A stretch of DNA of 64,000 bases, from positions 16,822 through 80,821 of the forward strand of contig NZ_JAAATY010000041.1 of NCBI RefSeq assembly GCF_013280595.1, in the 5' to 3' direction. Within the stretch, counting starts at the first letter, position 1; each line of letters starts with the position of its first letter. This document shows positions 28,303 through 37,177 of the stretch, piece after piece. Below the pieces are notes generated by a model that was given only the letters and a program-made list of their open reading frames with translations, ran no database searches and was not told the DNA's origin. A program made the translations under genes and the position numbers. The DNA is from Kibdelosporangium persicum. GTDB lineage: Bacteria; Actinomycetota; Actinomycetes; Mycobacteriales; Pseudonocardiaceae.

Positions 28303-29265
28303 TCAGTACAGACTTGGATCTCCCCACGCGAGTTCGGGTAACGCCACCGCGCCCTTCGAATCTGCCAGCAGAGGAGAAGCCGCGGCACCCGGACGGGACA
28401 TTTCCAACCGCAGCCGTTGTGCGCCAGTGACGTCCACTTTGATCGTGGCGGACTTGCCCAGCGCCACCTTGCCTTCGTGCCGCGGGTCGCCGTCGACACA
28501 GACCCGGAAATGCCCCACCTGGAAGGTCTCGGCCGCGTCGTCGGGTACTCCGACCACCGAGGTCATCAAGCAGTAGGCGCCGCCGAGATCGATCTCCACA
28601 AAAGCGTGCGAGTCCGAGGTGGCCGGCGACGGCCGCAGAACGATGCTGTTCTCGTACCGCACACCGTCGATCTGCGCGCTGTCCGCTCGGATGTGCGGAC
28701 TGGCAACGGTCCATCGCATTCCGTTGACGAACAACGTGCGCCGGTTGTTCTGGCCGCCCAACCACTCTCCACGCCGAGGCATGGGATGGCGGCCCACTCC
28801 CGTGATCGCGGCCACGAGGTCCTGTACTCCCTCGTCCGAGATCTCGTGGATCTTGAACCGCGTCGTGGAGTAGCCGGCGAGGAACACCGGCAGGTCTTCG
28901 ACCGTCCTTCCGGGCAGCAGGACCGGCAGGATTCGTTCGGTCTCCCTGCGGATGTCCTTGGTGATGTTGTTGCGCATGATCATCGCCTCGAACTGCGCGC
29001 CGCGGCCCTCGTCCGGTGGCGCGGTCCCCTCCGCCCTCCGCCGGAACTCCGGTGAGCCGACGACCACGATGTAGTCCGCTTCGGTCAGCAGGTTCATCGC
29101 CCAGATCGACCAGTCGATGCGCTTGTTGTCGGCCCATTGGTCGAACTGCACGTCCAGTCCGATCCGGGCGCGCAGAAACGTGGCGAGACGGCGTACCTGG
29201 GCTTCGTGGTCAGGTGACTCGTGAGCGTAGCTGACGAACACCAGTGGCGCGGTCCGGTCGGGCAT
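28303..29265 (-). CDS. SEFIR domain fused to NPCBM-like carbohydrate-binding domain
   Basis: A 320-residue protein starting MPDRTAPLVFVSYAHESP. The SEFIR domain covers about residues 7-150 (VQFDQWADNKRIDWSIWAMN, then YIVVVGSPEFRRRAEG). After a linker, residues about 190-305 look like an NPCBM domain (YENSIVLRPS, VEIDLGGAYCLMTSVVGVPD). NPCBM domains usually bind carbohydrate outside cells, but no signal peptide is present. The pairing is unusual. ATG at 29265 is preferred. The frame is open to 29490, but that part overlaps the divergent TIR gene and has no domain. Confidence 0.8.
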   Translation of the reverse strand: MPDRTAPLVFVSYAHESPDHEAQVRRLATFLRARIGLDVQFDQWADNKRIDWSIWAMNLLTEADYIVVVGSPEFRRRAEGTAPPDEGRGAQFEAMIMRNNITKDIRRETERILPVLLPGRTVEDLPVFLAGYSTTRFKIHEISDEGVQDLVAAITGVGRHPMPRRGEWLGGQNNRRTLFVNGMRWTVASPHIRADSAQIDGVRYENSIVLRPSPATSDSHAFVEIDLGGAYCLMTSVVGVPDDAAETFQVGHFRVCVDGDPRHEGKVALGKSATIKVDVTGAQRLRLEMSRPGAAASPLLADSKGAVALPELAWGDPSLY

Positions 29266-29483
29266 CAATCCCCCTGATACGTAAGGAAAGCCGGTGTGTC
29301 GCGGTGCGTAGTATTGTCGGTGATCACGCGATGGGCGTAACGGTTGTCGTCCGGATGTCATGTTTTTGACGTGTGTCCGCCACGGGCGGGAAGTGTCCAC
29401 CTTTTGACATGTCCCATGTCTATTTCGGAGCCGCCTTCCCGACTTAGGATCTCCCGGCCGGGGAGACATGGTTCGAAGGAGCG

Positions 29484-30077
29484 ATGGCACGCGTGTACGA
29501 GTACGACGTGTTCATCAGCTACCAACGGGCTGGCAACACAGTTCCTCCCTGGGTGCGTAACCACTTCTACCCGCGCCTGACCGAGCTGCTGGACGACCAG
29601 CTCGACCATGACGTGCGAATCTTCTTCGACGAGAACGTCACAGGCGGTGCGAAGTGGCCGGTCGAGCTGCAGAACGCGTTGCGGCGGACGCGCGTCCTCG
29701 TTCCGGTCTGTTCGCCGAAGTACTTCCTCAGCGAGTGGTGCATGGCGGAGTGGCACTCCATGGCCCGGCGCGAGGAACTGGTCAGCCGGACGGCGGCCAC
29801 GCGCAGACACAGCCTGATCTACCCGGTGATCTTCTGCGACTCCAGGAACTTCCCCGACTACGCCCACGAGCGCCAGATGCGTGACTTCAGGAGCTGGGCC
29901 TTCCCCTACGCCCACTTCCAGGAAAGCCAGGCCTATCTGGACTTCCACAGGGAGATGATGCAGTTCGCCGAGGAACTGACCGAGCTCATCGAAGCGGCGC
30001 CGCAGTGGCGGCCGGACTGGCCGGTCACCACGCCGGGTGCCGAGCGCCCCAGGCCATCCCACCTGCCGAGGTTCTAG
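29484..30077 (+). CDS. TIR-domain protein, first gene of the KGGVGR/HerA operon
   Basis: A 197-residue TIR protein: YDVFISYQRAGNTVPPWVRN, DVRIFFDENV, VPVCSPKYFLSEWCMAEW. The last segment gives the SEWC..EW arrangement in which the Glu is the probable NADase catalytic residue. The C-terminal 40 residues are Pro/Arg-rich. AAGGAGC precedes the ATG at good spacing. Four bases separate its stop from the KGGVGR ATPase, so the two are almost certainly made together. The gene starts 218 bp from the divergent SEFIR-NPCBM gene. Confidence 0.85.
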   Translation: MARVYEYDVFISYQRAGNTVPPWVRNHFYPRLTELLDDQLDHDVRIFFDENVTGGAKWPVELQNALRRTRVLVPVCSPKYFLSEWCMAEWHSMARREELVSRTAATRRHSLIYPVIFCDSRNFPDYAHERQMRDFRSWAFPYAHFQESQAYLDFHREMMQFAEELTELIEAAPQWRPDWPVTTPGAERPRPSHLPRF

Positions 30078-30081
30078 CGCC

Positions 30082-31659
30082 ATGCCGGGAACAGTGGTCA
30101 CTTTCTACTCCTACAAGGGTGGTGTCGGCCGCAGTTTCACCCTGGCCAACATCGCCGTCCTGCTCGCCCGCTGGGGCCGCCGGGTGCTGTGCCTGGACTG
30201 GGACCTGGAGGCACCGGGGCTGCACGACTACTTCCAGCCGATGATCAGTACTCCACCCGCCGGCGGGGTGATCGATCTGATCAGTGACTTCCTCGAAGGC
30301 CGGAGTCCGCCGCTGGATCACACCGTCCGGCTGTCCGGTGCGGGCGTTCTCGACTTCCTCGCCGCGGGCCGGCAGGACGCGGACTACGTCGGCCGGGTCC
30401 AGGGCATCGACTGGGATCACCTGTACGAACTGGGATTCGGCGACTACCTGGAGAGCTGCCGCGAGCAGTGGACTGCCGACTACGACTTCGTGCTGCTCGA
30501 CAGCCGCACCGGGGTGTCGGACGTGGGCAGCATCTGCACCGCCCACCTGCCTGACCGCCTTGTCGTGTTGTTCACCGCCAACATGCAGAGCCTGCGCGGC
30601 GCTGTCGAAATCGCTGAACGCGCCGGAGTGGCCAGGGATCCGATGCCGTACGACCGGGCGAAGCTCACCATCATGCCGCTGCTGTCGAGGTTCGACACCC
30701 GTGAGGAGTACGACCGCTCGGAGAAGTGGCGGCAGACCGCTCTCAGCGAGACCCGAGGGCTGTTCGACAACTGGCTCAACCAGAGGATTCCACCCGAGCT
30801 GATCGCGCGGCACCTGACGTTGCCTTACGTGTCGTACTGGAGCTTCGGCGAGCAGCTCCCCGTTCTTTTCGAGTCCAATCCGAGCGCGGACCAGATCGGT
30901 TTCGCCCTGGAGACGGTGGCCGCACTCATCGCGCACGACTTCGACCGGACGGATCTGCTTGCGGAGAACCGAGACGCCTACGTCGCGGCGGCCCGTGCAA
31001 CCAAACGGCAGTTCGTCCACGACCTCAGGGTGAGTACGCCGAGGTCCACGTTGAAGCTCGCGAACGAGCTCATCGCCGAACTGGGTGCGCTGGGTGTCCG
31101 GGCCGAGCGGTCGCTGTCGGGTGACCGTTCGCTGCTCACGAAGCTGGAGGACGACGCCCGGCACTTGTGCCTCGTCATCGACGGCAAGGTGAGCCGGTGG
31201 CAGACCGCGGAGGTCGATCTGTTCCTGCACCGGACTCTTGGCCAGGAACGGCGGATCATCCCGGTGCTGACGGCCGACGCGGATCCCAACGCGCTGCCGG
31301 GCCACGTGGGCAACCTGCGGTACGTGAAGTTCAGTCGTTCGGACGGTCCCGCCGAAGTGGCCCGTGGCCTGGCCAAACAGATCAACGGTTCGGCTCCGCG
31401 CGGCGGAGACCTCCTGGACACCCTGCGGCGGGTCGCGGGCGCCTCGTTGCCGCCGCCGTTGTGGGAGATCGTCGACGAGATCGTGCGTGCCTTGCTCGAC
31501 GCGATCACAGCGCACGACGACGCGAAAGTGAGCGAGCTGGGCGACGAACTGGCCTTGGAGATCAGGCCTCGCGTCGCACGCCGGCAGGACATGAAGGCCC
31601 CGCCGGAGACCCGGGAGGTGATCGAGTGGGTCGTCCGGCGGCTTGAATCGGTGGCATGA
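30082..31659 (+). CDS. KGGVGR-motif ParA/MinD-like ATPase with C-terminal TIR-like region
   Basis: A 525-residue protein. The N-terminus VTFYSYKGGVGRSFTLANIA is a deviant Walker A in which KGGVGKS/T is changed to KGGVGRS, matching the KGGVGR-motif variant AAA ATPase family. LLDSRTGVSD is the switch II/Walker B-like site. Residues about 335-430 look like a degenerate TIR-like region (HLCLVIDGKVSRWQTAEVDL, then RRIIPVL). The last 100 residues are helical. ParA-type proteins form ATP-dependent dimers on DNA or partner proteins. Here the partner may be the TIR protein. The start is 4 bp after the TIR gene stop. Confidence 0.82.
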   Translation: MPGTVVTFYSYKGGVGRSFTLANIAVLLARWGRRVLCLDWDLEAPGLHDYFQPMISTPPAGGVIDLISDFLEGRSPPLDHTVRLSGAGVLDFLAAGRQDADYVGRVQGIDWDHLYELGFGDYLESCREQWTADYDFVLLDSRTGVSDVGSICTAHLPDRLVVLFTANMQSLRGAVEIAERAGVARDPMPYDRAKLTIMPLLSRFDTREEYDRSEKWRQTALSETRGLFDNWLNQRIPPELIARHLTLPYVSYWSFGEQLPVLFESNPSADQIGFALETVAALIAHDFDRTDLLAENRDAYVAAARATKRQFVHDLRVSTPRSTLKLANELIAELGALGVRAERSLSGDRSLLTKLEDDARHLCLVIDGKVSRWQTAEVDLFLHRTLGQERRIIPVLTADADPNALPGHVGNLRYVKFSRSDGPAEVARGLAKQINGSAPRGGDLLDTLRRVAGASLPPPLWEIVDEIVRALLDAITAHDDAKVSELGDELALEIRPRVARRQDMKAPPETREVIEWVVRRLESVA

Positions 31660-31683
31660 GTTCCACGGTGGGAGGGATTTCGG

Positions 31684-32316
31684 ATGTCCGTTGAACTGGG
31701 GCACAAGCAGATCGCGGCGATGTTCACGTTGATGAAGCTCGCGCGTGAGGTGTCCAACCCGGAGCTCGAGGAGGTGGTGGGTTTCCGGCTCACCGGCGAG
31801 GACCGCCGGAAGCTCAACAAACAAGGGCTGGTGAGCAGCCGTGAGGAACGAAGGACGCTGTATCACGAGCTGACCGATGACGGCTGGGCGTGGTGCGCCA
31901 AGGAGTTCAGCGCCAAAGAACCGCCGGGCCCAAGGCCGCGCAGTGTCCTCGGTGTCGCGTTGTACGTTGTCCTCAACGGACTGAACGACTACATGCTGCG
32001 CGAGAACCTGCGTCCGGCTGACGTTTTCGCGTCCACAGGCGAGCACGGGGAAGAGGACCTTGAGCAGAAGATCCGGCTCGCTTACCGAAAGCTGGCCGCC
32101 TCTCCGCAGGCCTGGGTCGGTCTGGCCGACCTGCGTCCGCTGCTCGGCGATGTGCCGACGGACGAAGTCGACGCCGCGCTGAAGGAGATGAGCCGTAGTG
32201 GCCAGGCGCACCTCGTGCCGGAGCCCAACAGGAAGACCCTTGACGCGGCCGATCACGCGGCCGCGGTTCGGATCGGCGGCGAGGACAACCACCTGATCTC
32301 CATCGAGGCGTCATGA
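31684..32316 (+). CDS. Winged-helix-like protein, partner of the HerA-type ATPase
   Basis: A 210-residue protein with two winged-helix-like halves. The first is at about residues 10-80 (MKLAREVSNPELEEVVGFRL, then REERRTLYHELTDDGWAW). The second is at about 130-205 (ADLRPLLGDVPTDEVDAALK). No catalytic motif is present. GGGAGGG precedes the ATG. The stop overlaps the start of the HerA-type gene by 4 bp, so stoichiometric translation with it is likely. DNA-binding or adaptor function is inferred from fold and place. Confidence 0.7.
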   Translation: MSVELGHKQIAAMFTLMKLAREVSNPELEEVVGFRLTGEDRRKLNKQGLVSSREERRTLYHELTDDGWAWCAKEFSAKEPPGPRPRSVLGVALYVVLNGLNDYMLRENLRPADVFASTGEHGEEDLEQKIRLAYRKLAASPQAWVGLADLRPLLGDVPTDEVDAALKEMSRSGQAHLVPEPNRKTLDAADHAAAVRIGGEDNHLISIEAS

Positions 32317-35300
32317 TCGACCAGCTCGCCGCGCTGGCGACTGTGCGTTTCGACTGGGCGGACACACCGGATCACGTGTGGCGTGACTCTCCGTACCATG
32401 TGGACGGTATGCACGCCGACGTGACCGTGGCGGTCGACGTGGGCATCCGTGATGCCATGGAGAGTGACGGGCCGAGTCCGATCGGGCTTGTGCTGCAGGG
32501 CCAGAAAGGCGTCGGCAAGACACACTTGCTCGGTCTTGTCCGGCGGCACGTGCACCTCGCCGGGGGATACTTCTTCCTCGACGACCTCACCGCGGGCGAC
32601 GCGTTCTGGGAGAACACCGCGGAGGCGCTCCGTCGTGGCCTGTCCAGAGTAGACGCTTCGGGCGAGTCCCAGCTGACGAGTTTCCTGCGTCGTGTGTGTG
32701 AACGTGGTGCGGTCGACCCCAAGGCGGCCGAGGCGGTCCTGAGCGGATACAACCTGACGAAGTCCGATGTGGACGCCTTTGTCAACGGCGTGCGGCTGCT
32801 CGATCTCCAGCTGGCGAGGGAATGTGGCGACACAGCACGAGCCCTGGTGCTCTATGCGAGCGAGGACACGACGGCGAACTACATCGGGGAGGCTTACCTC
32901 GGTGGGCTGGACGAGTCGAGGGCCGGTGAACGGGTCAAGTGGGGCATCCGGCCGCGGCCGACAACCGCGCTCGCCCAGGTCCGCGACATCACCCGGTTAC
33001 TGGCGTTGACCGGTCCCATCGTCATCGCTGTCGACCAGCTCGACACGCTGATAGCGCGTTCTGCCAGGAAGACGAAGGACATCGGGGACAGCGCGGACGA
33101 GGACATGCTCGTCGCGCAGATCGCCGACGGGTTGATGGGTTTGCGTGAGGTGACGCGGAGGACCGTGACCATGCTCGCCTGTCTGCCCGGCACATGGGAG
33201 CGCATCAAAGCCACGGCGACCGATTCCGTCCCGGACCGGTTCCGTGAGTCGCTGACGCTGGGCCGGGTCACCGACGCGGCCCTCGGCCGCGCCCTGATCG
33301 AGAAGCGGCTTGGCACTGTCTACGAGGCCATGGGGTTCGTACCCCCGTATCCGACCTGGCCGGTCGCCCCCTCGGCTTTCGAAGGAGAGTGGGAGGAGTT
33401 CACACCCCGCGAGCTGTTGAAGCGCATCAGCGCGCACATCGACAACTGCCTGCGCACCGGGCAGGCTCACGAGCTGACGAGCTTCGGTGACCGTGCGCCA
33501 CAACCGGCGGCCGCCCCGCCGCGTCCGGCCACCACACCGGATCGGTTCGCCGAGCTGGACAGGTGGTTCGAGGAGCTGCGCGCGACCGCAGACGTCTCAT
33601 CCGCCCTTGACCAGGGAGCCGAGGACAAGGTGATGCCGGAGCTGTTGTCCGCGGCTCTGCGTGCGTGGATCACCGAGGTCGGCGACGACAACATGGAATG
33701 GATGTGCGGGGCCCACGAGGAGAGCAACAACGACCTGCACGCCTGGCTCACCCACACCATCGACGAGGCAGCCGATCTCGAGGAGCACTGGGCCTTCCGT
33801 GCGATCGCCGCTCCCGATCCCCGGGCGGCGCTGAGTCGGCTCCGGAAGGCGTTGTCCGCGGCTGGGACTCGCAAAGGTGCTGACAACCGGCATCTCATCC
33901 TCATCCGTCAGCCGAGATGGTCGCCGGGTGTCAAGACCCAGGAGGCGCTGAGGAATTTCACAGCCGCGGGCGGGAAGTCGCTGAAGGTGTCGGATCCCGA
34001 CCTGCGAACGTTCTGGGCACTGGACAAGATGTTCGGCCGGGGTGGTACCGAGTTGCACGAGTGGCTAGTGGACCGCAGGCCCGCCAGCAAGTCGGCGCTG
34101 TTGTCGGCCGTGTTGCCCACACCTTCGACCGGGCACCGTGAGAACGGGACACACCCGCCGCCGGTGGCCGACGCTCCGGCCGCGGGCACCGTTGCCGGTG
34201 CGATCACACTCGGTCGCACGGCCGGTAGCGGACAGCACGTTCGCATTGACCTGGCGGCACTTCGGCAGCACACCGCCGTGTTCGCCGGATCAGGTTCGGG
34301 CAAGACGGTTCTGCTTCGGCGGATCGTCGAGGAGTGTGCGCTTCAGGGCGTCTCGTCGATCGTGCTGGACCCGAACAACGACCTGGCGAGACTGGGAGAT
34401 CCGTGGCCTCAGCCGCCGGACGCGTGGGGACCGGGTGACGCCGAGCTCGCGCGGCGCTATCTGGACGGGACGGACGTCGTGGTGTGGACACCGGGCCGGT
34501 CGACCGGCAGGCCGTTGACTTTCCAGCCGTTGCCCGACTTCGCCAGCGTCGTCGACGATGACGACGAGTTCAACGCGGCCGTGGAGGTGGCCATCGCGAC
34601 CCTCGCACCGCAACTGCGGCTCACCGGGAGCACGGTCAAGACGAAGATCGGGATGGCGGTGCTGCGGCAGGCCGTCGTGCACCATGCCCGGACTGGTTCA
34701 CGCAGTCTGCCCGGGCTGATCGACGTCCTGGCCGATCTGCCCGGGGGAGTCAGCACGCTCAACGACGCCAGGCGGATCGCCGCGGATCTGGCGGAAGCCC
34801 TCAAGGCGGCGATGGTCAACGATCCACTGTTCGCCGGGGAAGGCGAACCTGTGGATCCCGGCATCCTGCTCACGCCACGACCGGGCCGCGACGCCAGGGT
34901 GTCGGTGATCAGCTTTGTGGGCCTGCCGTCGGAAGAGCAGCGGCAGAACTTCGTGAACCAGTTGCAGATGGAACTTTTCGCCTGGATCAAACGCAATCCG
35001 GCGGGGGACCGCCCGTTGGGCGGGCTGTTCGTGATGGACGAGGCCCAGACCCTGGCCGCGTCCGGCACGATGACAGCAAGCACGCGCAGCACCATCGTGC
35101 TCGCCTCGCAGGCACGCAAGTACGGTCTCGGCCTGCTGTTCGCCACGCAGGCCCCGAAAGGCCTGCACAACCAGGTCGCCGGCAACGCGATGACCCAGTT
35201 CTTCGGCCGTCTCAACAGTCCGGCGCAGATCGCCGCGGCGAACGAGATGGCCCGCGCCAAGGGCAGTCCGGTTGCCGACATCTCCCGCCTGGAACGCGCG

Positions 35301-35423
35301 CAGTTCTACGTCTCCAGCGAGTCTTTCGGCTTCCGGCAAGTCACGACACCGCTCTGCCTTACCCACCACCCCGCTTCGCCACTGCGCGTCGAGGAGGTGA
35401 TCGAGCGCGCCCGGAAAACCTGA
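32313..35423 (+). CDS. Double ATPase: N-terminal AAA/STAND-like module fused to C-terminal HerA/DUF87-type translocase
   Basis: A 1036-residue protein with two NTPase modules. The N-terminal module has Walker A QGQKGVGKTHLLGL near residues 63-74 and IVIAVDQLDTL near 240. A middle helical region of about 300 residues follows. The C-terminal module is HerA/VirB4-like: AVFAGSGSGKTVLLRRIV near 657, GGLFVMDEAQTLA near 903, then LFATQAPKGLHNQ and AMTQFFGRLNSP. HerA-type ATPases pump DNA and often pair with nucleases or TIR proteins in defence. I do not recognise a named family for the fusion as a whole. Confidence 0.82.
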   Translation: MIDQLAALATVRFDWADTPDHVWRDSPYHVDGMHADVTVAVDVGIRDAMESDGPSPIGLVLQGQKGVGKTHLLGLVRRHVHLAGGYFFLDDLTAGDAFWENTAEALRRGLSRVDASGESQLTSFLRRVCERGAVDPKAAEAVLSGYNLTKSDVDAFVNGVRLLDLQLARECGDTARALVLYASEDTTANYIGEAYLGGLDESRAGERVKWGIRPRPTTALAQVRDITRLLALTGPIVIAVDQLDTLIARSARKTKDIGDSADEDMLVAQIADGLMGLREVTRRTVTMLACLPGTWERIKATATDSVPDRFRESLTLGRVTDAALGRALIEKRLGTVYEAMGFVPPYPTWPVAPSAFEGEWEEFTPRELLKRISAHIDNCLRTGQAHELTSFGDRAPQPAAAPPRPATTPDRFAELDRWFEELRATADVSSALDQGAEDKVMPELLSAALRAWITEVGDDNMEWMCGAHEESNNDLHAWLTHTIDEAADLEEHWAFRAIAAPDPRAALSRLRKALSAAGTRKGADNRHLILIRQPRWSPGVKTQEALRNFTAAGGKSLKVSDPDLRTFWALDKMFGRGGTELHEWLVDRRPASKSALLSAVLPTPSTGHRENGTHPPPVADAPAAGTVAGAITLGRTAGSGQHVRIDLAALRQHTAVFAGSGSGKTVLLRRIVEECALQGVSSIVLDPNNDLARLGDPWPQPPDAWGPGDAELARRYLDGTDVVVWTPGRSTGRPLTFQPLPDFASVVDDDDEFNAAVEVAIATLAPQLRLTGSTVKTKIGMAVLRQAVVHHARTGSRSLPGLIDVLADLPGGVSTLNDARRIAADLAEALKAAMVNDPLFAGEGEPVDPGILLTPRPGRDARVSVISFVGLPSEEQRQNFVNQLQMELFAWIKRNPAGDRPLGGLFVMDEAQTLAASGTMTASTRSTIVLASQARKYGLGLLFATQAPKGLHNQVAGNAMTQFFGRLNSPAQIAAANEMARAKGSPVADISRLERAQFYVSSESFGFRQVTTPLCLTHHPASPLRVEEVIERARKT

Positions 35424-35531
35424 CGTTCCGGTACGCCTTGGCGTCGTCATCGGAGCGACGGCGCCACCACCGAGGGCAGACCGTACGAACTCATCGACCG
35501 CTATCTGGAACGAGCGATCGCTGAGGCACAG

Positions 35532-36554
35532 GTGCGCACTGTGCCGGAACTGAGCCGCTTCCTTTCGTTGGACCAGCCGCTGGTGGACCGGGCGGTCCGA
35601 GTACTGGCCACGATCGGGCACGTCACGTTCCCCGGAGGCGCCATCGAGCTGACTGAACTCGGCTGGCGGTCCGTTCGGGACGGTGTCTGTTATCTCACCA
35701 CCGTGCAGGACCGTCGCAAGATGTACTTCGACGCCTACCGTTCCCGCCCGTTGAGCCGCAGGTACTACGACCCAGGCGTGGTCACGTTGTTGCCACTGGA
35801 GGACGTGAACGCGGCGGCTGGAGATCGCGGGGCCTCGTTCCGGATGCTGCACAGCACGTACGGTTTTCGGAAGGAGGCCTTGGCGGAGCTCGCCGGGAAC
35901 CCGGATCGGGTTCACTACAACCTCCCGGCTCGCATCGAGTATCCGGAGTCGCTCGGTGAGGAACTCGTGTACCTGCCGATGTACGTGGTGCGCGCGATGG
36001 ACGCCGGCGGCCGCCTGACTTACCTGGCATACACCCAAGCCGCTGACAGCGTTGATCCGGACCTCACCGAGTTGCTGCGCGACACACCGGAAATCGTGGC
36101 GCCGCTGGATGCCGAGTTCCGCGCGACGGACCCCGATCGCCAGGCGAACCGGATCGAACGATGGCTCGACAGGCACAACATGACACACTGCCGGGCCGTC
36201 CGGACCGCACACGGAACGTGGCGAGTTGTTCTTCCCGAAGCCGCGTTCGTGCCGGCTGGCACAGTCGGGCTGAACAAGGTGGGTTCCTACGTTGTGCTGG
36301 ATCAGGATCTTCTGTACGTGTCGTGCGATGTGCGCAGCGTCCGGGAGCGAGCGCTGCTGGAGCGAGTTGACGCCTATGTAGCGGCTCGCAAGACCACCGC
36401 GGCGCTGGACGTCCGTGCGCACATAGCGCGGGTAGCCGCCCAGCTCGGCCTCAGTTCGGTTGGCCCGCGACAGCTCCAGCGAATGGCGGCCGCGGCCGGC
36501 ATGCCGGGCCTGGCCGGTGAACTCGCGACGATCGCCGATGAGGAGAACCCATGA
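35532..36554 (+). CDS. Winged-helix-like protein of unknown function, N-terminus uncertain
   Basis: A 340-residue protein from the first available start, a GTG with no ribosome binding site. The frame upstream of it reads PYELIDRYLERAIAEAQ, which continues the helix of the predicted winged-helix domain, yet no ATG, GTG or TTG is in frame back to the HerA gene stop at 35421. Residues 1-70 look like a winged helix (RTVPELSRFLSLDQPLVDRA). The remainder is a mixed domain without motifs I recognise. It follows the HerA gene by 108 bp and is probably the fifth gene of the operon. Confidence 0.6.
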   Translation: MRTVPELSRFLSLDQPLVDRAVRVLATIGHVTFPGGAIELTELGWRSVRDGVCYLTTVQDRRKMYFDAYRSRPLSRRYYDPGVVTLLPLEDVNAAAGDRGASFRMLHSTYGFRKEALAELAGNPDRVHYNLPARIEYPESLGEELVYLPMYVVRAMDAGGRLTYLAYTQAADSVDPDLTELLRDTPEIVAPLDAEFRATDPDRQANRIERWLDRHNMTHCRAVRTAHGTWRVVLPEAAFVPAGTVGLNKVGSYVVLDQDLLYVSCDVRSVRERALLERVDAYVAARKTTAALDVRAHIARVAAQLGLSSVGPRQLQRMAAAAGMPGLAGELATIADEENP

Positions 36555-36639
36555 TCTCCGACCCGAATCCGCCCGCGCGTCCGGCGCCGCACGTCTCGCC
36601 GACGGTCAGTGCTGGGGCGGGCCGAATCCTGCCATGTCG

Positions 36640-37108
36640 CCCGGTGACGTGGCGTTCGAGCAGGCCCGCGGCTCCGTGTTCGAGGAGCCGGGCGGTGTCG
36701 GTCGACCGGGGCAGCATCGTGTTCTCGTAGGTACGGACGGCTTCGTCGATCGTGGGCGAACCGGCCAGGGCGAGAGCGAGTTCGTAGGCGTCGAGCATGG
36801 CCAGGTTGGCGCCGACACCAAGTGGGGGCATGAGATGGGCGGCGTCGCCGAGCAGGGTGACGGTCGGTGAGTGCTGCCAGATGTGCGGGACCGGCAGGGC
36901 GAACAACGGGCGATCGACGTACGGCCCGTCGTTGTCGGTGATCATCTGGAGCATGGACGGCGACCAGTCGGCGAAGGCGTCGAGCAGCCGGGCGCGGATT
37001 CCGGCGGTGTCGTCGTTCCGCAGACCTAGCAGGTCGCGCAACTGGCCCCGGTCGATCTCCGGTCTCGACAGGGATCTCCGTGTACACCCGCACGGGTATG
37101 GAGGTCAC
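36640..37108 (-). pseudogene. Decayed FAD-dependent monooxygenase (C-terminal half)
   Basis: The frame carries VTLLGDAAHLMPPLGVGANL, which is the FAD ribityl-binding motif of TetX/PHBH-type monooxygenases, and the preceding ADWSPSMLQMITDNDGPYVD. The N-terminal Rossmann domain is missing. A stretch VRVYTEIPVETG at about 37050-37108 is in a different frame, so at least one frameshift is present. After LLEHGAAGLLE the C-terminus departs from the family. It lies between the end of the HerA operon and the histidine kinase and is probably inactive. Confidence 0.7.
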
Positions 37109-37177
37109 GACTCCCAGCGGGACCGGGTCATCGAGATGGCACTGGACGGCATCAGGACTCGGAGCTGACCAGCGAGG

